Shown: piece after piece, positions 25,501 through 40,500 of the stretch
How the letters are laid out: the number at the start of each line of letters is the position of its first letter
How positions within the stretch are numbered: the stretch's first letter is position 1
Source: Monodelphis domestica
Taxonomy: Eukaryota; Chordata; Mammalia; Didelphimorphia; Didelphidae
Direction of reading: 5' to 3'
Assembly: GCF_027887165.1 (NCBI RefSeq)
Contig: NC_077227.1
Location: 81,423,430 to 81,487,429 of the forward strand
Length of the DNA stretch: 64,000 bases
Program-made: the position numbers and the translations under genes
The notes under the pieces: model-generated
Databases searched by the model: none
What the model was told of the DNA's origin: nothing
What the model saw: only the letters and a program-made list of their open reading frames with translations

Positions 25501-28500
25501 TATTACATTACAACATTTACCATAACTTTCTCATCTATTTGCAATTGACGGATACTTCCTCAGGTTTCCAATTCATTGCTACTAAAGCTATATATATATA
25601 TATATATATAGCTACTAAAAATATTTTTATGCAAATAGGTCCTTAGTAGTTGTATTGCTGGGTCAAAGTGTATGCATAATTTATGACCCTTTGGATGTGG
25701 TTCCATATTGCTCCTTTGAGTGGTTCTATCACTTCACAATTGTGCCAACATATTAGTGTCCCAATTTTCCCACTTCTCCCCTCAACATTTACCATTTTTC
25801 TTTTTTGGTCAAATTAACTAATCTGATAGGTCATACTTTTAATTTTCCTCTTTACCACTTCCTCTAGTCATCCATGTTTACAACCTAGGTGTCATCATTA
25901 CTTATTTAGCAAGACAAATGTCAAATCTTGTTATTTCTGTCTCTTAAGAAAGATACATATTTATATATCCCCTTTTCTACACTTAAACAATCACCTCTCA
26001 TTTGTCTCTTGACTGGGTTATTCTAATTAGTTTCTTTGTCTCAGAACTTTTCCCACTTCAATCTGTCTTCCTCCTAGCATTCTTTCTTGTTTCCCTAGCT
26101 AGCTGCTCCTGCCTTCGCTTATACCATATATCTACCATGTATCTATTGTCTATATCCTTTCTATATCTACATGCAAACCTCTTCTTTCCCCTTTAGAAGT
26201 TATGTTTCCAAAGGGCAAGAACCACTGAATGGTCTCTGGCACTTTGTGCAGTTCTGGGCCATTGTAGGTACTTAATAAATGTTAGTCAATTGATTGAACA
26301 TTAGACCAATTAGAATAAGCCAGTGGAAGTTCCCTAACTTACTGGCCCTATATTAAAGGAGACAACTTTTAGTTAGAAAATATTTTATTGAAGTGTTATA
26401 TTTTATTTTCCTCTATTTTCAGTGGAAGAAAGCAGAGGAGAAACTAGAACGAGAACTTCGGGAAGCAGAGGCTACAGAGAGTACTGAAAGAAAGATGAAG
26501 CTGGTGAGCAGTGGGACTGACCCTCTATTCTTTGACCCTCTCTTTTGGTGTATGATACTAATTAAAAGTACCATTATAAGGGGAACATTTCATTTTCTGG
26601 CTTCATTCTACTTTGTCTAAGGTCAGAAGATTATTTTAAAAAAAGAAAAATAATTTTTCATTGTGTGGTCTCAGTGATTCAGAAGGAAATGAAATTTTAC
26701 TGAAGTTTTTTTGTATCTCTTCCTATAGCACACAGAAACGCTGAACATAGTATTTGTAACCTACTTTAGAATATTGAAGAAAGCCCAGAGGTCACCTCTT
26801 TTGCCATCAGTCCTAGAAGGTCTTGCCAAGTAAGATCTTATTTATTTATAAAGTACAAAAATTTGTATGACATGATGAACCTCAGGTTCTGAAAGACTCA
26901 TTAAAAAAACCTAAAAAATCAGTAGGCTTTTTATAAGGCATTGTGATTAGCTCTAGAGATGCAAATGCGATGAATGAAATAATCCCTACTTTAGAAGCTA
27001 ACATTCCATGAGGGTAAACATAGTTTGTATATAGTTGTTTGCATATTGTTTTTCTATTAGATTGTGAACTGGAGAGGAGGGGCTGTCTTTTTATTTTTTC
27101 TATATTATCTCAGTGCTTAGCACCATACCTGTCACACAGTGAGTGCTTAATAAGTATTTCTTGCCTAACATGTACATTTTTATAGATTAAATATAAAGAA
27201 ATAAATTTGGGAGGGAGGCATACACTAGCAATTAGCAGATTATAAAGGATATCATGTAGGAGGTAGCGTTCAAGCTAAATGGTTAGTCTGATATACAGTG
27301 TTCCATATAAGGAACAGAAAAGCCAATTGCATTGGAGAGTTTAGGATTAGGAGTCATGTCAAGTGAGACTGTACAGATAGGTAGGGGTCAAATTGTATAA
27401 GGCAGAGGTGTTGAATATATCCCCACAAAACTGAAATTATTGGAACCAGTGTAAAATGTAATTGGGAACCATTTAACAAAATAAAAACCCTAACCTTAAA
27501 ATAAAACAGATAATAGCACATTTTAAAACAAAGTCACAGGGGCAGCTGGGTGGCTCAGTGAATTGAGAGCCAGACCTAGAGATGGGAGGTGCTAGGTTCA
27601 AATTTGACCATAGATACTTCCTAGCTGTGTGACCCTGGGCAAGTCACTTAACCCCCATTACCTGGCCCTTACCGCTCTTTTCTCTTGGATCCTCTACTTA
27701 TTCTTGATTCTAAGACAGATATTTTATCTTTAACATTTTATGTTAGCTGTAAGGTAAAAACTTAATTATTTTAAAATACGCATTTGCTTTATTAGTGATT
27801 TGGAGCATTCTTTCATTTGATGATTGTTGATTTCAAGAAATATTTGTTCATACCTTTTGACTACTAATGACTTTTAGTTTTATATGTTTATATATCTTGG
27901 TTGCCAGCCAGCCACTTATCAAAGATATGTGATTCAAAGATGTTTTTCTCCAGTCATGGGGTTCCCATCTTTCCTTAATTGCATTAATATTGTTTGGCTT
28001 GCATGAATAATTTTCATTTTTGTGTAATAAAAATTATGAGTGATCTTTGCCAAACCTGGTAGTTTTCTCAATCCTTCTCCTTTCTGATCCATCTCTAATA
28101 TTTGACACTGTTGAGTACCTAATCTTCTATAGTCTTTTCTCTGTGTTTTTGGAAGACTGCTAGGTCCTAGTTCTTCTACTTTACTGACTTCTTTCTCTGC
28201 CTCCATTGTTCATTCTTCATTCACATATGCCTTTCTTCTTTCTGTGCAATTTGTTGTTAATCTCATTAGCTTTCTTAGTTTTAAATATCATCTTTATACG
28301 GATGGGTCCTAGATCTATATATCCAGCTCTAGATTCTCTCCTGAGCTCTAATCCCAACTATGTATTAGGCATTTCAAATTGGATGTCTCATTGTCCTCTT
28401 AGACTCAATATGTTAAAAATAACTCATCTTTCCCCAAAACTGGTTGAGGGTGTCATCATTCTTTTTTAGTCTCCCAGGTGCAGAACCATGACATTATTTT

Positions 28501-31500
28501 CAGGCTCCTCCCAATCCAATCATTGCCCAAATTTTGCCCTTTCCACTTATACAATATATCTTGTGTGGTGTTTCTTTTTTGTTTTTTGTTTTTGTTACTC
28601 ATACAACCACTTTTCCATAGTTTAGGCTCAAGATAAGCATTTGTAACCAACTTCTAGGTCCCTTGCTAATATATTGCTTTTCTCTTCCTCTGTGGCACCA
28701 GTAATTGGAAACTGGGCTTGGTAAGTCTCTTCTTAGCAACAGTGGGAAATTGAAAACTGACTTCATTGGTGGCCTGGCTCTTAATCTACTGAGCTACCTT
28801 GCCACCCATACACCAGTTCACTTCATAAGACTTTATAAACTTGTTTGAGGACTAAAGGAACTAGGGATATTTAGCCTGATAAATGTTTTGGTAGGGTAAA
28901 GTGTTGTCATATGGATTAAATGTTAAGGAATATAACTTTAGAACTGAAAAGACTGTTGCAATGAGTGATTCCAATCCCCTTCATTTTATGAATGAAGAAA
29001 CTGAGTTCCGGGGATTTTAAGTGATATGCCTTAGGTCATAGTTGCTATTAAATGTAGAAGGGAGGGATTTGGGTTAGGGATCTTTGATTTAAGAGTAAGT
29101 ATGTACTGCGTCCCTTATAACAAGAACAGCTAAAACTCACAAATACAGTGATTGGCTAATAAGGTATGTGGCCTCCTGCCCTCCTTAAAAATGTTTCCTC
29201 AAGTTATTTTATATCTCTCTTTTCTCATAACTCCAGATGTTCCTCCTAATACGTTTCCCCCCCTCTAAAACTGGCCTAAGTGCTGGTCTAATGGTTTTAG
29301 CTTTATTTTTGTGAGGCTTAATATATTTGAGTTGTGTCTTACATAAGTTTCAGAACCTTATTAAGTACAACGTCAAAAAATTTTATAATCCAAACTACTT
29401 GGGGATAGTCATGCTGATTCATAAAGCATGAATTAGGGCTAATACACATAATAGCTAATAAAGTATTTTCAAGTAGAATTTTTGCTTTAACAAATAAGTC
29501 ATTTGTTTGTAATTAACACAATCTAAACATTTGAAAGCAAACATTTGTTCTCTGAAGAATGTTTCTTTGTTTTTTTGTGTGTGCATATCTGTGTGTTTGG
29601 GCCTACAATTTTGTCCATGGTGGGTAGGGAACTTTCAGTGAGAATGTCTCCTCCCAGTGCAGACCAGCACCTTTTCTGCAACTTAATATCTTGAGTTGCT
29701 AGGATCAGAGAGACAAAGGAGCCTTGACCAGGTCCCACAGCCAGAATTTGTCGGAAGAAGCACTTGAACCCAAGTCTTTCTGTCTCCAAGGACAAGACCA
29801 ACTCCCTCTTGTGTGTCTTGCTCCCTTTCTTCCTGGACTCTTCTGAACTCAAGAATTTAGTAAGGTTTTGGACTTTGGAAAATATAGAATGTTAGGTCAA
29901 GGAATTAAAGAATCCAGCTCATGAGAACTTGCCTCTAGTAATGGCACAGATCCCCAAGGAAGTAGGTGAAGGATTTGTCATTCTCCTATAGTTGAGAACT
30001 CAGATCAGTACAAAGATACCAGGAAACCATTAGTGTCTAATCTACCTTTTTTTCCTGTCACAAAGAACTAATTTGTTCTCAACACCAACTCAGGCTTTTA
30101 AAAAAATTTATTTTTTTAACATAGGTAGAAACAATTTTTTACATTTGTATTCTGACATTTTGTAATTCAGAGTTGATCATTGTAAAATATTTCTCTTACC
30201 GTATACACTGTTCTCTTAGTTTTTCTCACCTTACTTTGCATTAGTTCGTGTAAGTCTTTCCAGGTTTTTCTGAATTCATTCTGTTCATCATTTCTTATGG
30301 AACAATAGTTTTTCATTAAAGCTTTATACCACAGCTTATTCAGCTATTCCTCAATTAATGGATATCTCATTTTCTCATTTTTTGCCATTACAAAAAGAGT
30401 TACTAAAAACATTTTTTTTTACAAGTAGGTCCTTTTCCCCTATGTCTGGATCTTTTTGGGATATGGATCCAGTAATGGTATTGCTGGATCAAGGGTAACA
30501 TAGTTTTATGGCCCTTTGGGCATGGTTCCCTATTGCTCTCCAGAAGGTTGGATCAGTTCACAGCTCTGCCAACATTATAGCAAAACATTATGGTTTTTCT
30601 AGACTTAGCTAACAACCCTGTGTCAGGGATGCCTGCACTACATCAGTACAAAAGGTGAGTTCAGAAGCTATTTTTATGCTTGGCCTGGTACCTAACAAAT
30701 TTTGGGCTTTACATATTAGCATTTTAGAGTAGTAACTGTGATCTTGGACTATAAACGGTCAAGTTTCCCAGGCAATTTGTTTAAATTAGTACAGACAAAT
30801 TACTCTTCTGCAGAGGTACTTTTTATGTTAGAATTTCCTCAAACTTATGTCATTAGAAGTCTAGACTGGGCAACATTTTTTTCATCATACCTTTAAGCTT
30901 CATATCTAGAAATTTGATATGTTTTTAGTATAATCTATCTTTGAGCATAATGTATTATTTCATTCTAGGTTTGCACATCTTATAAACGTGGAGTTTTTTG
31001 ATGACTTATTAGTCGTTCTGCATACTCTCATTGAGTCTGGTGTAAGTAAATCTGTTGATGGATTGTTTGTTAAATGTGAAAATTTCAAGCATGCTTCTTA
31101 ATATTTCTTTATTTATAGGAACTAAGCTACCGAGAGTGCCTTCATTGTGTTCATACTGCTTTCCACATTCTTTCTGGCCAAGGTAAAGTATCTACTGAGT
31201 AAAATGTTAGTGTCCTGCAATGTAGACGGGCCCATACTTCATTTGTGCTTTTCTGTTTTAAACAGGTGATGTTCTAAACATAGATCCTATGAAGTTCTAT
31301 ACACATCTCTATAAAACCCTATTTAAATTACATGCAGGTATGTTAATGATAATTTATCAATCAGATATACCTTTTATTGATAGTGATCGTTGACTTTGAA
31401 ATCAGCTCTGTGGGAGTCACAATATTTCAGTTTTTAATAGGTTAATATGAAATGATTACAGTAAAATAGCAAAATAATGACTTAATTTCCCTTTTTGGTC

Positions 31501-34500
31501 AACTTTAGTTATTTTGAGTAGGCCGAAATACACTGATAGGAACCTTTTTGTTCAATAGGATCTTTTGAGGTATAAATCAGACCACATTTTTTCCCCTTCC
31601 AACTGTTTAGCTGTGGGTGATTAGCTCATTTCATTAAAGTGTAAAGCTGTCTTGCTTTTGGTCAGAAGGGTCATTATAGGACAAAACAGTCAATATGACT
31701 CACCCAAACCTTAGCATTGCCTGTGGGAGAATAGATATGCTACTCATTTGCTCTGAAGCAGGGAATTTAGTGTTTGAATGAAGCGGTATTTAGCGTTAAG
31801 AAAATTTAGCACTGTGTAAACATACACTATTATGTGATATGACTTCTCATTGTGAGAAACACAAAGACCAATTTTTAAATTAGCAAAATCTAGGCACCTA
31901 CCAAGTACATACATATTGTAAGATTAAGTTTGAGAATTACTGCCCGAAATCAGAAGCCAATGAATTGTATATCACTTGTACAAAAGCTCTAAGAAGAAAG
32001 TTGCCATATATACCAAAATATTTATAGTGGGACTTTTTGTGATAGTACAGAATTGGAAACAAAGCTGATGTCTATCAATTAGGAATGGTTATTTAGGAAT
32101 GAATAAACAAAATGTGGTTCATGAATTTAATGGAATGTTTCTGTGCTATAACAAATAAGAAATGTGATGCTGACATATAATGGAGTAAGCAGAGCCAAGA
32201 AAACAACCTGGCTTGTTCACTCTTAGACCTGAGATGTTTTGTAACCCAGAAAAAGAATCTAGTTGTGTTATCTTCCCTCAGACTTCTTCACCCTGGCTTG
32301 AAATCAAGGTGTCTCCATCCTGTCAGAAAATCAAGATATCTTAACCTTGTGAGACTTCCCCAAATCTCAAGGTGTCACAATCCTGCAAAATTTCATTGTC
32401 TTGACCTTGCAAATTCCCAGCAGCTCCATCTAAGAGATTCCATGATCTAGGCCGAGTTTTTCAATCCTGCAAATCTTTCAACAGGTCTAGGAACCTCCCT
32501 CCTGCTTCCTCCCAGTCCTCTGGATCGTTTCCACACACATACACAGCACTACCCCACTCGCTTTACTCTTGTTTTTGGCTGGGCCCCTCACAGGACACCG
32601 AAAATGTATACTCTGAGCTCTGCACTTGCCCCGTGCCTATGACTGTCTAACACACAGAAAGACTCCTCGCCCCCATTTGGTTAGGTCCTCTATACTTACA
32701 AATTCCAAATCCAAATTCCTGAATCTTTACTGTCTTAGTACTTGTGCCTTGAAACTCTCTTGAGGCTTGAAAACAAGTGAGAAGCACTCAATCCCCCTTT
32801 CCAGGCTGTGCATCTTAAGTTATGGCAAAAAAGGGGCAACTGAGGCCCTTCACTGTTTCACAAGCCTGGACCAGCCCCCATCTGAGTGGGACAGGGTTGT
32901 GAACAATGGACTCTATCACTGCAATAAGCTCACAGACATTGAGTTGAGAAGCCAAAGTATGACAGCACTTTATTCTTTTGCAAAAGGGACATTCCCCACT
33001 TTGGATGCTTGAGGAATGTCAAAAGTATTGAGTTCAAAGACCCAATTTAGAGGGTCTTCTAATCATAGAAACTACCCCCTCCCCACCTCCATTCCCTTGT
33101 TTCAGCCAGACACTGGTCATAACAGGAATCTTTGACATCTTTAAAAGATAAGTGAGTTCATCTTTCACATCTTTGGAAAGTTTCTGATTGTACCAGTCAA
33201 AGGAGACAATCAGTTCAGTGAGGCAACACAGCTAGAATCACCTACGCTTAGTTTGCTTCAACCAACAACGTCCCCCCTGCATCCTCCAGTCAGAGCCTGA
33301 TGTAACAATGGCTAAGGATCTAAGGCAAGCCATTGAGATAGAGACGAAGAGACTGGTGGAAAAGAATGAAGTACAAAATCTGTAGTTTGGAAAAGTCTGA
33401 CTTATGCAGGTGGGCAGCTAAGAGCACGTGTGGTCCCCTTCCCTTTGGGGTTGGATGAATTTGAGATAGAATTCAAGTGTATGGAGAACTGCAGTGCACT
33501 GGCTTCCCTGAACCCACCTACTAAGGTAGTAGCAAAAAAGGGATACCTCTGGCTAAAAGAGGACTCTGGAATCGCACCATATATATCTCTACATGAGTAG
33601 AGACCCCAATCCACAGCAGCTGGAGTGGCCCCAAACATGGGACCACTCCCATTTGCAAATCTGGGTTTGCAAATCTAAGCAGCCCTCGGGGAAACCTCTG
33701 GTGGTCTTGTGAGGGAACTACATTGAAGCAAGTCTTGATTAACTGGTCAGGAACATGTGCCTTGGTAAAGTTGGAAATCCCCTTCACGATAGTATATTTC
33801 AACCATTCTGCCCAGTCAAACCAGTCATGGAAAAAGGGAAACACTTTAGTCTCTCCTCAAGGCTCCTCTGATCACTCAGTCTGTTTATATATAGCAGGAG
33901 CAACTGGTGGAGTCCCAGATGAGTTCAAAGCTAGAAACCAAATGGCAGCCGAATTTGAATCCGTCTTTTGGTGGATTATAATCAATAAGAAGATAGATTG
34001 GATAAAAGGTTTAACCCTGCAATTGGATATGACCTCTTGGGTCAGTTGGTGGAACTTGATGTCCTCCAATTCCGTGATTGAGGATTGTACCCATAATACT
34101 TGCAGTTATGTGCGTTATTCTAATACTTTACTGTTTAACCTTTTGTTTCATAGCTCATTCAGAGAACTGTGGAGAATAGGATTCTAAGGAAATAAAAACC
34201 CTTGGATTTAGATGGAATAGATGAGATCATGTTTGACCTGGGAGCTGAGTTAATGTTTCAGAAATGGAATGAGAAAGCACACAATTTAAAAAGGAGTCGA
34301 GTGGGAATTGAATGGAATATAGTCTATGTCTTATAAGAATTGTTTCTCCCTAATATTTTCACAAACTAGATGGAAGTTAGTATTTTCCCTTCCTTTTAGA
34401 GCACACCCCCAACTTCTCTAAAAAACAAAACCCTTGGCCTGTCCACTGCAAATTTCAAACACCCTGAGGGGTAGAGTAGTTAATTCACTTACCTTTTAAA

Positions 34501-37500
34501 GATGTCAAAGAAGATTCCTATTATGACCAGCACCTGACTGAAACAAAGAAATGGAGGTGGGGAGGAGGTCGTTTTATGCTTAGATGACCATCCAAAGAGG
34601 GGAATGTCCCTTTCACAAAAGAATAAACTTTGTCTTATATTTTGGTGCCTCAGCTCCATGTTTGTGAACTTATTGCAGTGGTGGGTTCATTATTTGCAAC
34701 TTCATCCCACTCAGCATAATGTAACATTCCATTATATTCATATAAAATCACTTGTTCAACCATTTCCTGTTTGATGAGCATCTTCCCTTAATTTCTGTTT
34801 CTTAGCCACCACAAAAAGAGTTGCTCTAAATAAATCCTTCCTTGATTTTTCTGAGGTGTAGACCTATCTGCCTCTTCCTCTATCTTCCACTTTCTGGATG
34901 TGACAATGTAAATCACTGGGCCTTGTACACTATTTCACCCCTGAGATATGCTGGAGGTGGAGGTGGTGATGAGGAGGGAGTGGGGCCTTTGGGGGAATTC
35001 TGAGGATCCTGTGGATTCCAGTGGTACAAGAATATACACATATTACTTGGGCTTTGTAGGGAGTAAATTCTTAATTAATGAAGTAATTAGAGGATTTTGA
35101 TCAGCTTGAGTTTTTGGCATTCTTCTGTCACATGCTTAAATGTAATGTTCAGTTGTTTCTTAGTTGTGTACAATTCTTTGTGGGCCCATTTTGGGGGGAT
35201 TTCTTGGCAACGAATACTGGAGTAGTTTGCCACTTTCTTATTTTATAGATGAAGAAACTGAGAAACAGGGCGAAGTGATTTGTTCGGGGTCATATAGCTA
35301 GTAAGGACCTGAAGTTTGATTTGAACTGAGAAAGATGAGTCTTGACTCCAAGGCCTGTATTCTGTCCACTGAGTCACTTACTTGCCTTATTTTGTCATTA
35401 GTCTCCAATAAGTTGTAATACTTATAATTTGTCAGAGAGAAACTTCTTATTCTCTTCATTTCATGTTATTGAGGTTGAAAATATATTTCTGTGTTACTGA
35501 GTAGAATAGTGATATGGATATACTGAGCTTTGGAACCGAAGGGGGCATTCTCTGAGGTTTTGAGATAAGTAGCAGGTCCTTTCCTCTCTATACCAGGTGC
35601 TACCAATGAGGATGTGGAAATTATACTTCAGTGCCTTGATGTGATGCTAACCAAGCGCAGAAAGCAAGTTTCTCAGCAGCGAGCCCTTGCTTTCATCAAA
35701 CGCCTTTGTACCCTGGCTCTTCATGTCCTCCCACATTCAAGTATTGGCATTCTAGCCACCAACAGAATTTTGATGCATGTAAGTGGTGGTCATACGCTTA
35801 AAGCCTTTGATTCTTTTGCAGGGGAGGAAATGATATGGGGTATAATTTTTCGGTTTCGTGCTATATCTTGAATAACATAGTAGAACTCTTTTTTTTTTAA
35901 ACCCTTACCCTCCATCTTGGAGTCAATACTGTGTATTGGCTCCCAGGCAGAAGAGTGGTAAGGGCTAGGCAATGGGGGTCAAGTGACTTGTCTAGGGTCA
36001 CACAGCTGGGAAGTGTCTGAAGCCAGATTTGAACCCAGGACCGCCTGTCTCTGGGCCTGGCTCTCAATCCACTGAGCTACCCAGCTGCCCCCCATAATAG
36101 AATTCTTAAAGGATGGGCCAAGGTTTTGGTTTTAAAAGATTGCTGTATTGCAAAAATGAATAAGATGGAAATAGGTATCAAGTAATAACGTTTGTATAAC
36201 CCTGTGGAATTGCTTGTCAGCTCTAGTGGGGAGGGAAAGAAAATGACTCCTAGAAACATGGAAAAAATATTTTTAAAAAATAAAAATTTAAAATGCAAAA
36301 AAAGGCACAATAGATAATAATTTTAAAAAGGATGGGCCAATATTGAATGGCATTTTGTTCTTTCATGGTACAAACTTTGGCTTCTGGGTTTGTTTTAGAC
36401 CTTTCCAAAGACGGATCTGCTGCTTGACAACGAATCTCAGGGGAGTGGAATTTTCCTCCCCGAACTGGATGAGCCAGAGTACTGCAATGCTCAGAACACT
36501 GCACTTTGGGAATTGCATGTCCTTCGGGTGAGATTTAGTGCATCTCCTTCAGGAATTAGGCTTGCGTTCTCCAAATCACTATTTCTGCCATTGGGAGTTT
36601 TAATAAGGTGATCTTCCAGGGGCTAGTTTTCCTACCAGTCCACCTGTCAGCCACTACCCAATTTCTCATATCACTACATTTGGTTTTGATCCTTGATTGT
36701 TGGGGAAGACAGGAGGGACCCTAGAGGCCTTCTAGTCAAGACCCTTGGTCACTCACGCTAAGAGGGAGCCTCGGGATTTGAGCCCAGGTTCTCAACTTGT
36801 TTTCTTACTATACTCCTATGGGAAACCTGTGTGTAATCCTGTTTTCTCTAAGTGATATGCTTAAAGTACCATGCAAATTCCTGTAGTCATTTTGTCCTTT
36901 TCTTTCAGAGACATTACCATCCAGTTGTTCAGAGATTTGCATCACACCTGATTTCCGGAGCACCCTCTGAAGGATCTGAAGCTCTCAAACCAGAATTAAG
37001 TCGAAGGTAAAGTTCACAATACAGCACCTTAGAGCAAAACTAAGAGTCCATTAACTGTGGTTTATTCATTACCATAAACTTAAATTGGTATTTGTACTTG
37101 GCTTGCATTAACATTCTATGTTATTTGATGACCTCAGTTTTATTCTGAATGCTAATTTTTGTTTCTTGGATATTGGACATCCTGGAAATTGCTTCATTGT
37201 AAGAATTTTCAAAGGACATTCTTTTGCAAGAGGGAGTAAAGGCAGTTTAGGTAGAAAGAGGTGACAGCCATGATGTCAGTTGATGTGATCTGGATTCAGG
37301 ATATAACTAAGAGTAAAGAAAAGGAGATTCCTGCCTCTTAAGTTGTTGAGGAAACTTGATCTGTGAAGGTGCTACATTACAGTTAAATATCTCACTCAGT
37401 GATCTTCGGGGGTGACTTTTTAAAGAGGGACACCCTAAGACTGTGTCTCCATCTTCTTATTCTTCCTTGCTCAACCCTGACATAGCAAGTGGCTCATTGC

Positions 37501-40500
37501 CTTAAGTACTTGTCACTGGTTTGAGGATTGTATAGTTTAGCATGTTACAGGTGCACTTGCACCTTGCTTTTGGAGATTTTATTTCCTTTTTTCTCCATTC
37601 CTTTTGAGTCTAATTCCTTTTGAGTCTATTTCTATCTCTTTTGGTTCTCTGTGGAATCTTTTTCCTTCTACCCATATTGAGCCTTGATCTTTCTTTGTAC
37701 ATTCAATTGGACACCCAAGAAACAGGGTTATCTTGTTGATTCTTTGCCCTTCTGACTTAATCCTGGTCTGGGTAGCTTCTTTATATTCTTTGATTTTCTG
37801 GCTCTCCTTGAAAGGACTTATTCCTCTTAGTTTCTTTTCCTTCTAGATAATTTTGAATACATGCATTCAGCCTTGTCTTATTTCTATTTTTTAGTTTCTC
37901 ATCAGTCTTCTGATTGGCAAAATCTCCATGGTCATTACAATAACACCTGGTTTATTACTGCCTTATCTGAAGGATCTGGGGGTTGGAGAGCTCTCAAGTG
38001 AAATAGAGTTTCCAAGACTCTGGGTAGTTCTCTTTTCCTATTGTTCTGTCATCTTCTCCTTGTTGCACAACCTAGGAACATTAATTTCTTGTTCCTTAGG
38101 TGGGAATAGGCCATAAAAGAGTGACAAGAAAGGGATAGGTGTTTTAAGTGATTTCTGTTGATCCTTTGTCCATAGCTCAAGGGTGGTGAGTGTAAAGAAA
38201 GAGCTTTTATTTATTCTGAGATTTCTTCTGCTGACCTTCAGATAAATTTTTATTAATGTTTTATCATCTTTATTTTATTTTAATGACAAATTTCCACATA
38301 AGTTTTCCCAAGTTATATATATTCATGTTCTTTTCCCTCCCCGCTCCTAGAGTTAATAAGTGATTCAATCTGGGGGTATATATGTATTATTATCACACAA
38401 AACATATTTCCATGTTATCCTTTTTGGAAGTGAATAAGATATTTTATTTTCTCCCTTACATGTAATAATAATTTTTAGCATATGTTTTCCAAAATTATAA
38501 GAGCCAAATCATCTCTTTCCCTCCTCCACCTCTGATTGATAAACAATTTTGTCTGGCCATACATATATTATGCAAAAAAAAAAATACAGTACACTTCTGT
38601 GCTGGTCCATGTAAGAGCACAAAACCCAAACTCCAAAGTCAAACCATAAATAAACTGATGTGAAAGATATGCTTTGATCTGCATTCAAATCTAATAATTC
38701 TTTCTCTGGAGGTGGATAGCATTCCTAGCCATGAAGCCCTTCAGTATTGTCCTAGGTCACTGCATTGATGAGAGTAGCCAAGTTCATTAATCATTGTACA
38801 ATGTTGCTGTTACTGTCTAGTGTTCCAGTTTTCTCCTGATTCTGCTCATTTTGCTCTGTATTATGTTCTGTTCATGCAGCTCTTTCTAGCTTTTTCTGAA
38901 ATCATCTGCTTATCATTTCTGTAGCACAATAGCATTTCATCACCATCATATGCCACAGTTTGTTCAGCTATTCCTCAATTGAGGAACATCCCTTCAATTT
39001 CCAATTCTTTGCCACCACAAAAAGAGCTGCTATAAATATATTTGTCCAAGCAGGCCCTTTCTCCTTTTTTATGATCTCTTTGGGATACAGACCCAGAGTG
39101 GTGTTATAGAATCAGAGGTTATATACAGTTTTATAGCCCTTTGGGCATAATGAGAAGTGGCTTTAAAAGTCACACAAATAATGCAGAGGTAGGATTCACA
39201 CTTATGTCCCTGACTCAAAGCGATATTGCTCTCCACTGTATCCAGAGGCCACATTGTTCACAAAAATACAGATGTCCAGAGCTGGAAGGGGCCTCAAAGA
39301 CCCCTCATATGTCTAGTAATGAGGATCCCTATTTGACAGACAACGAAATGGAAATGAAGAGAGGTTTGAGCGAATTTCCCAGGTTATCACACATCTGGCA
39401 CATGTTTTGAAGAAGGATTTGAACTTCCAAGCCCAGCATTATTTGTGGGCTTTACTGCTTTACATTGGGCAGTTTTTCTTGCTTTTTTTTTATGATGGTT
39501 AGATGATGGTATATTCTGAATTCAGAATGACTGTAGTCAAGGGCCACTAATGGACTGAGGTTGCATTCTGTCTTCCCTACATGTATTTTCAGAATCTAGG
39601 TAGCTTAATAACTTTCCTTTGTATCCAGACCAGTTTCTTTAGACAACTCTTTTTCTTCTTTTTTAAATTTTTTTGTTAGCTTTCAGTATTTAGCAGACTT
39701 CCCTTATAGAATCTTAGGCTATAGGAGCCTCTGGGAAAAAAAAAAGTATTGTTTTCATTTGTTGTTATATTGCCTAGATTTTCCCATTTTCCCCTCCTAG
39801 GGAGCTCTCCCTTATAAGAGAGAAATTTAATGAATAAAAATAATCAGTAAAACTAATCAGTACATTGAAAAGATTTGAAAGCCCTACATCTGTGCATACC
39901 AATCAGCACAAGCCATCAACCAATAAAGAGACTGACTTTGTAGATAGTGTTCCCATACGAAGAAGACCCTCGTTCCTACAAAGGATGGGGAAGATGTCAT
40001 TTTTTCTGTGGAGTTTAACTTGATCTTAATAATTTTGCCACATTCCGTTTTGATTACTTTGTGGTGTCTGTTATTTCCATTTTCATTGTCATTGTGCAGG
40101 TTTTCCTAATCTTGCTTACTTAACTTTGCATCAGTTCATATGAGTGTTTCAGTGTTTCTCTGTATTTGTCGTGCTGGTTGTTTCTTACAACTAGTAGATA
40201 GTGTTCATTACATTCATGCTTCAGTTTCTTTACCCATTCACCTGTTGGTGAGCACCTGCTTGTTTCCAGTTCGTTGCTGTTACACTAAGTACACTCTAAT
40301 TAGTTTGATATATATTGGAACTTTTCTTTTTGTCACCTCCTTGGGCAATATGCATGGCATTAGTCACCGTCCATTTTAGTCCCTTTATTAGCTTACTCCT
40401 TTCCAGAATGATTGTGCTGATTTGAAGTTCTATCAACAATACCTTAGTACACCTTTTTCTTCACAATCTTTTCAGCATTGATTATTTTCATCCTTTGTTG

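Noticed and set aside
33402-33844. Minus-strand open frames within the ERV fossil as host genes
   Set aside because: They are opposite-strand shadows of the envelope-like region and match nothing.
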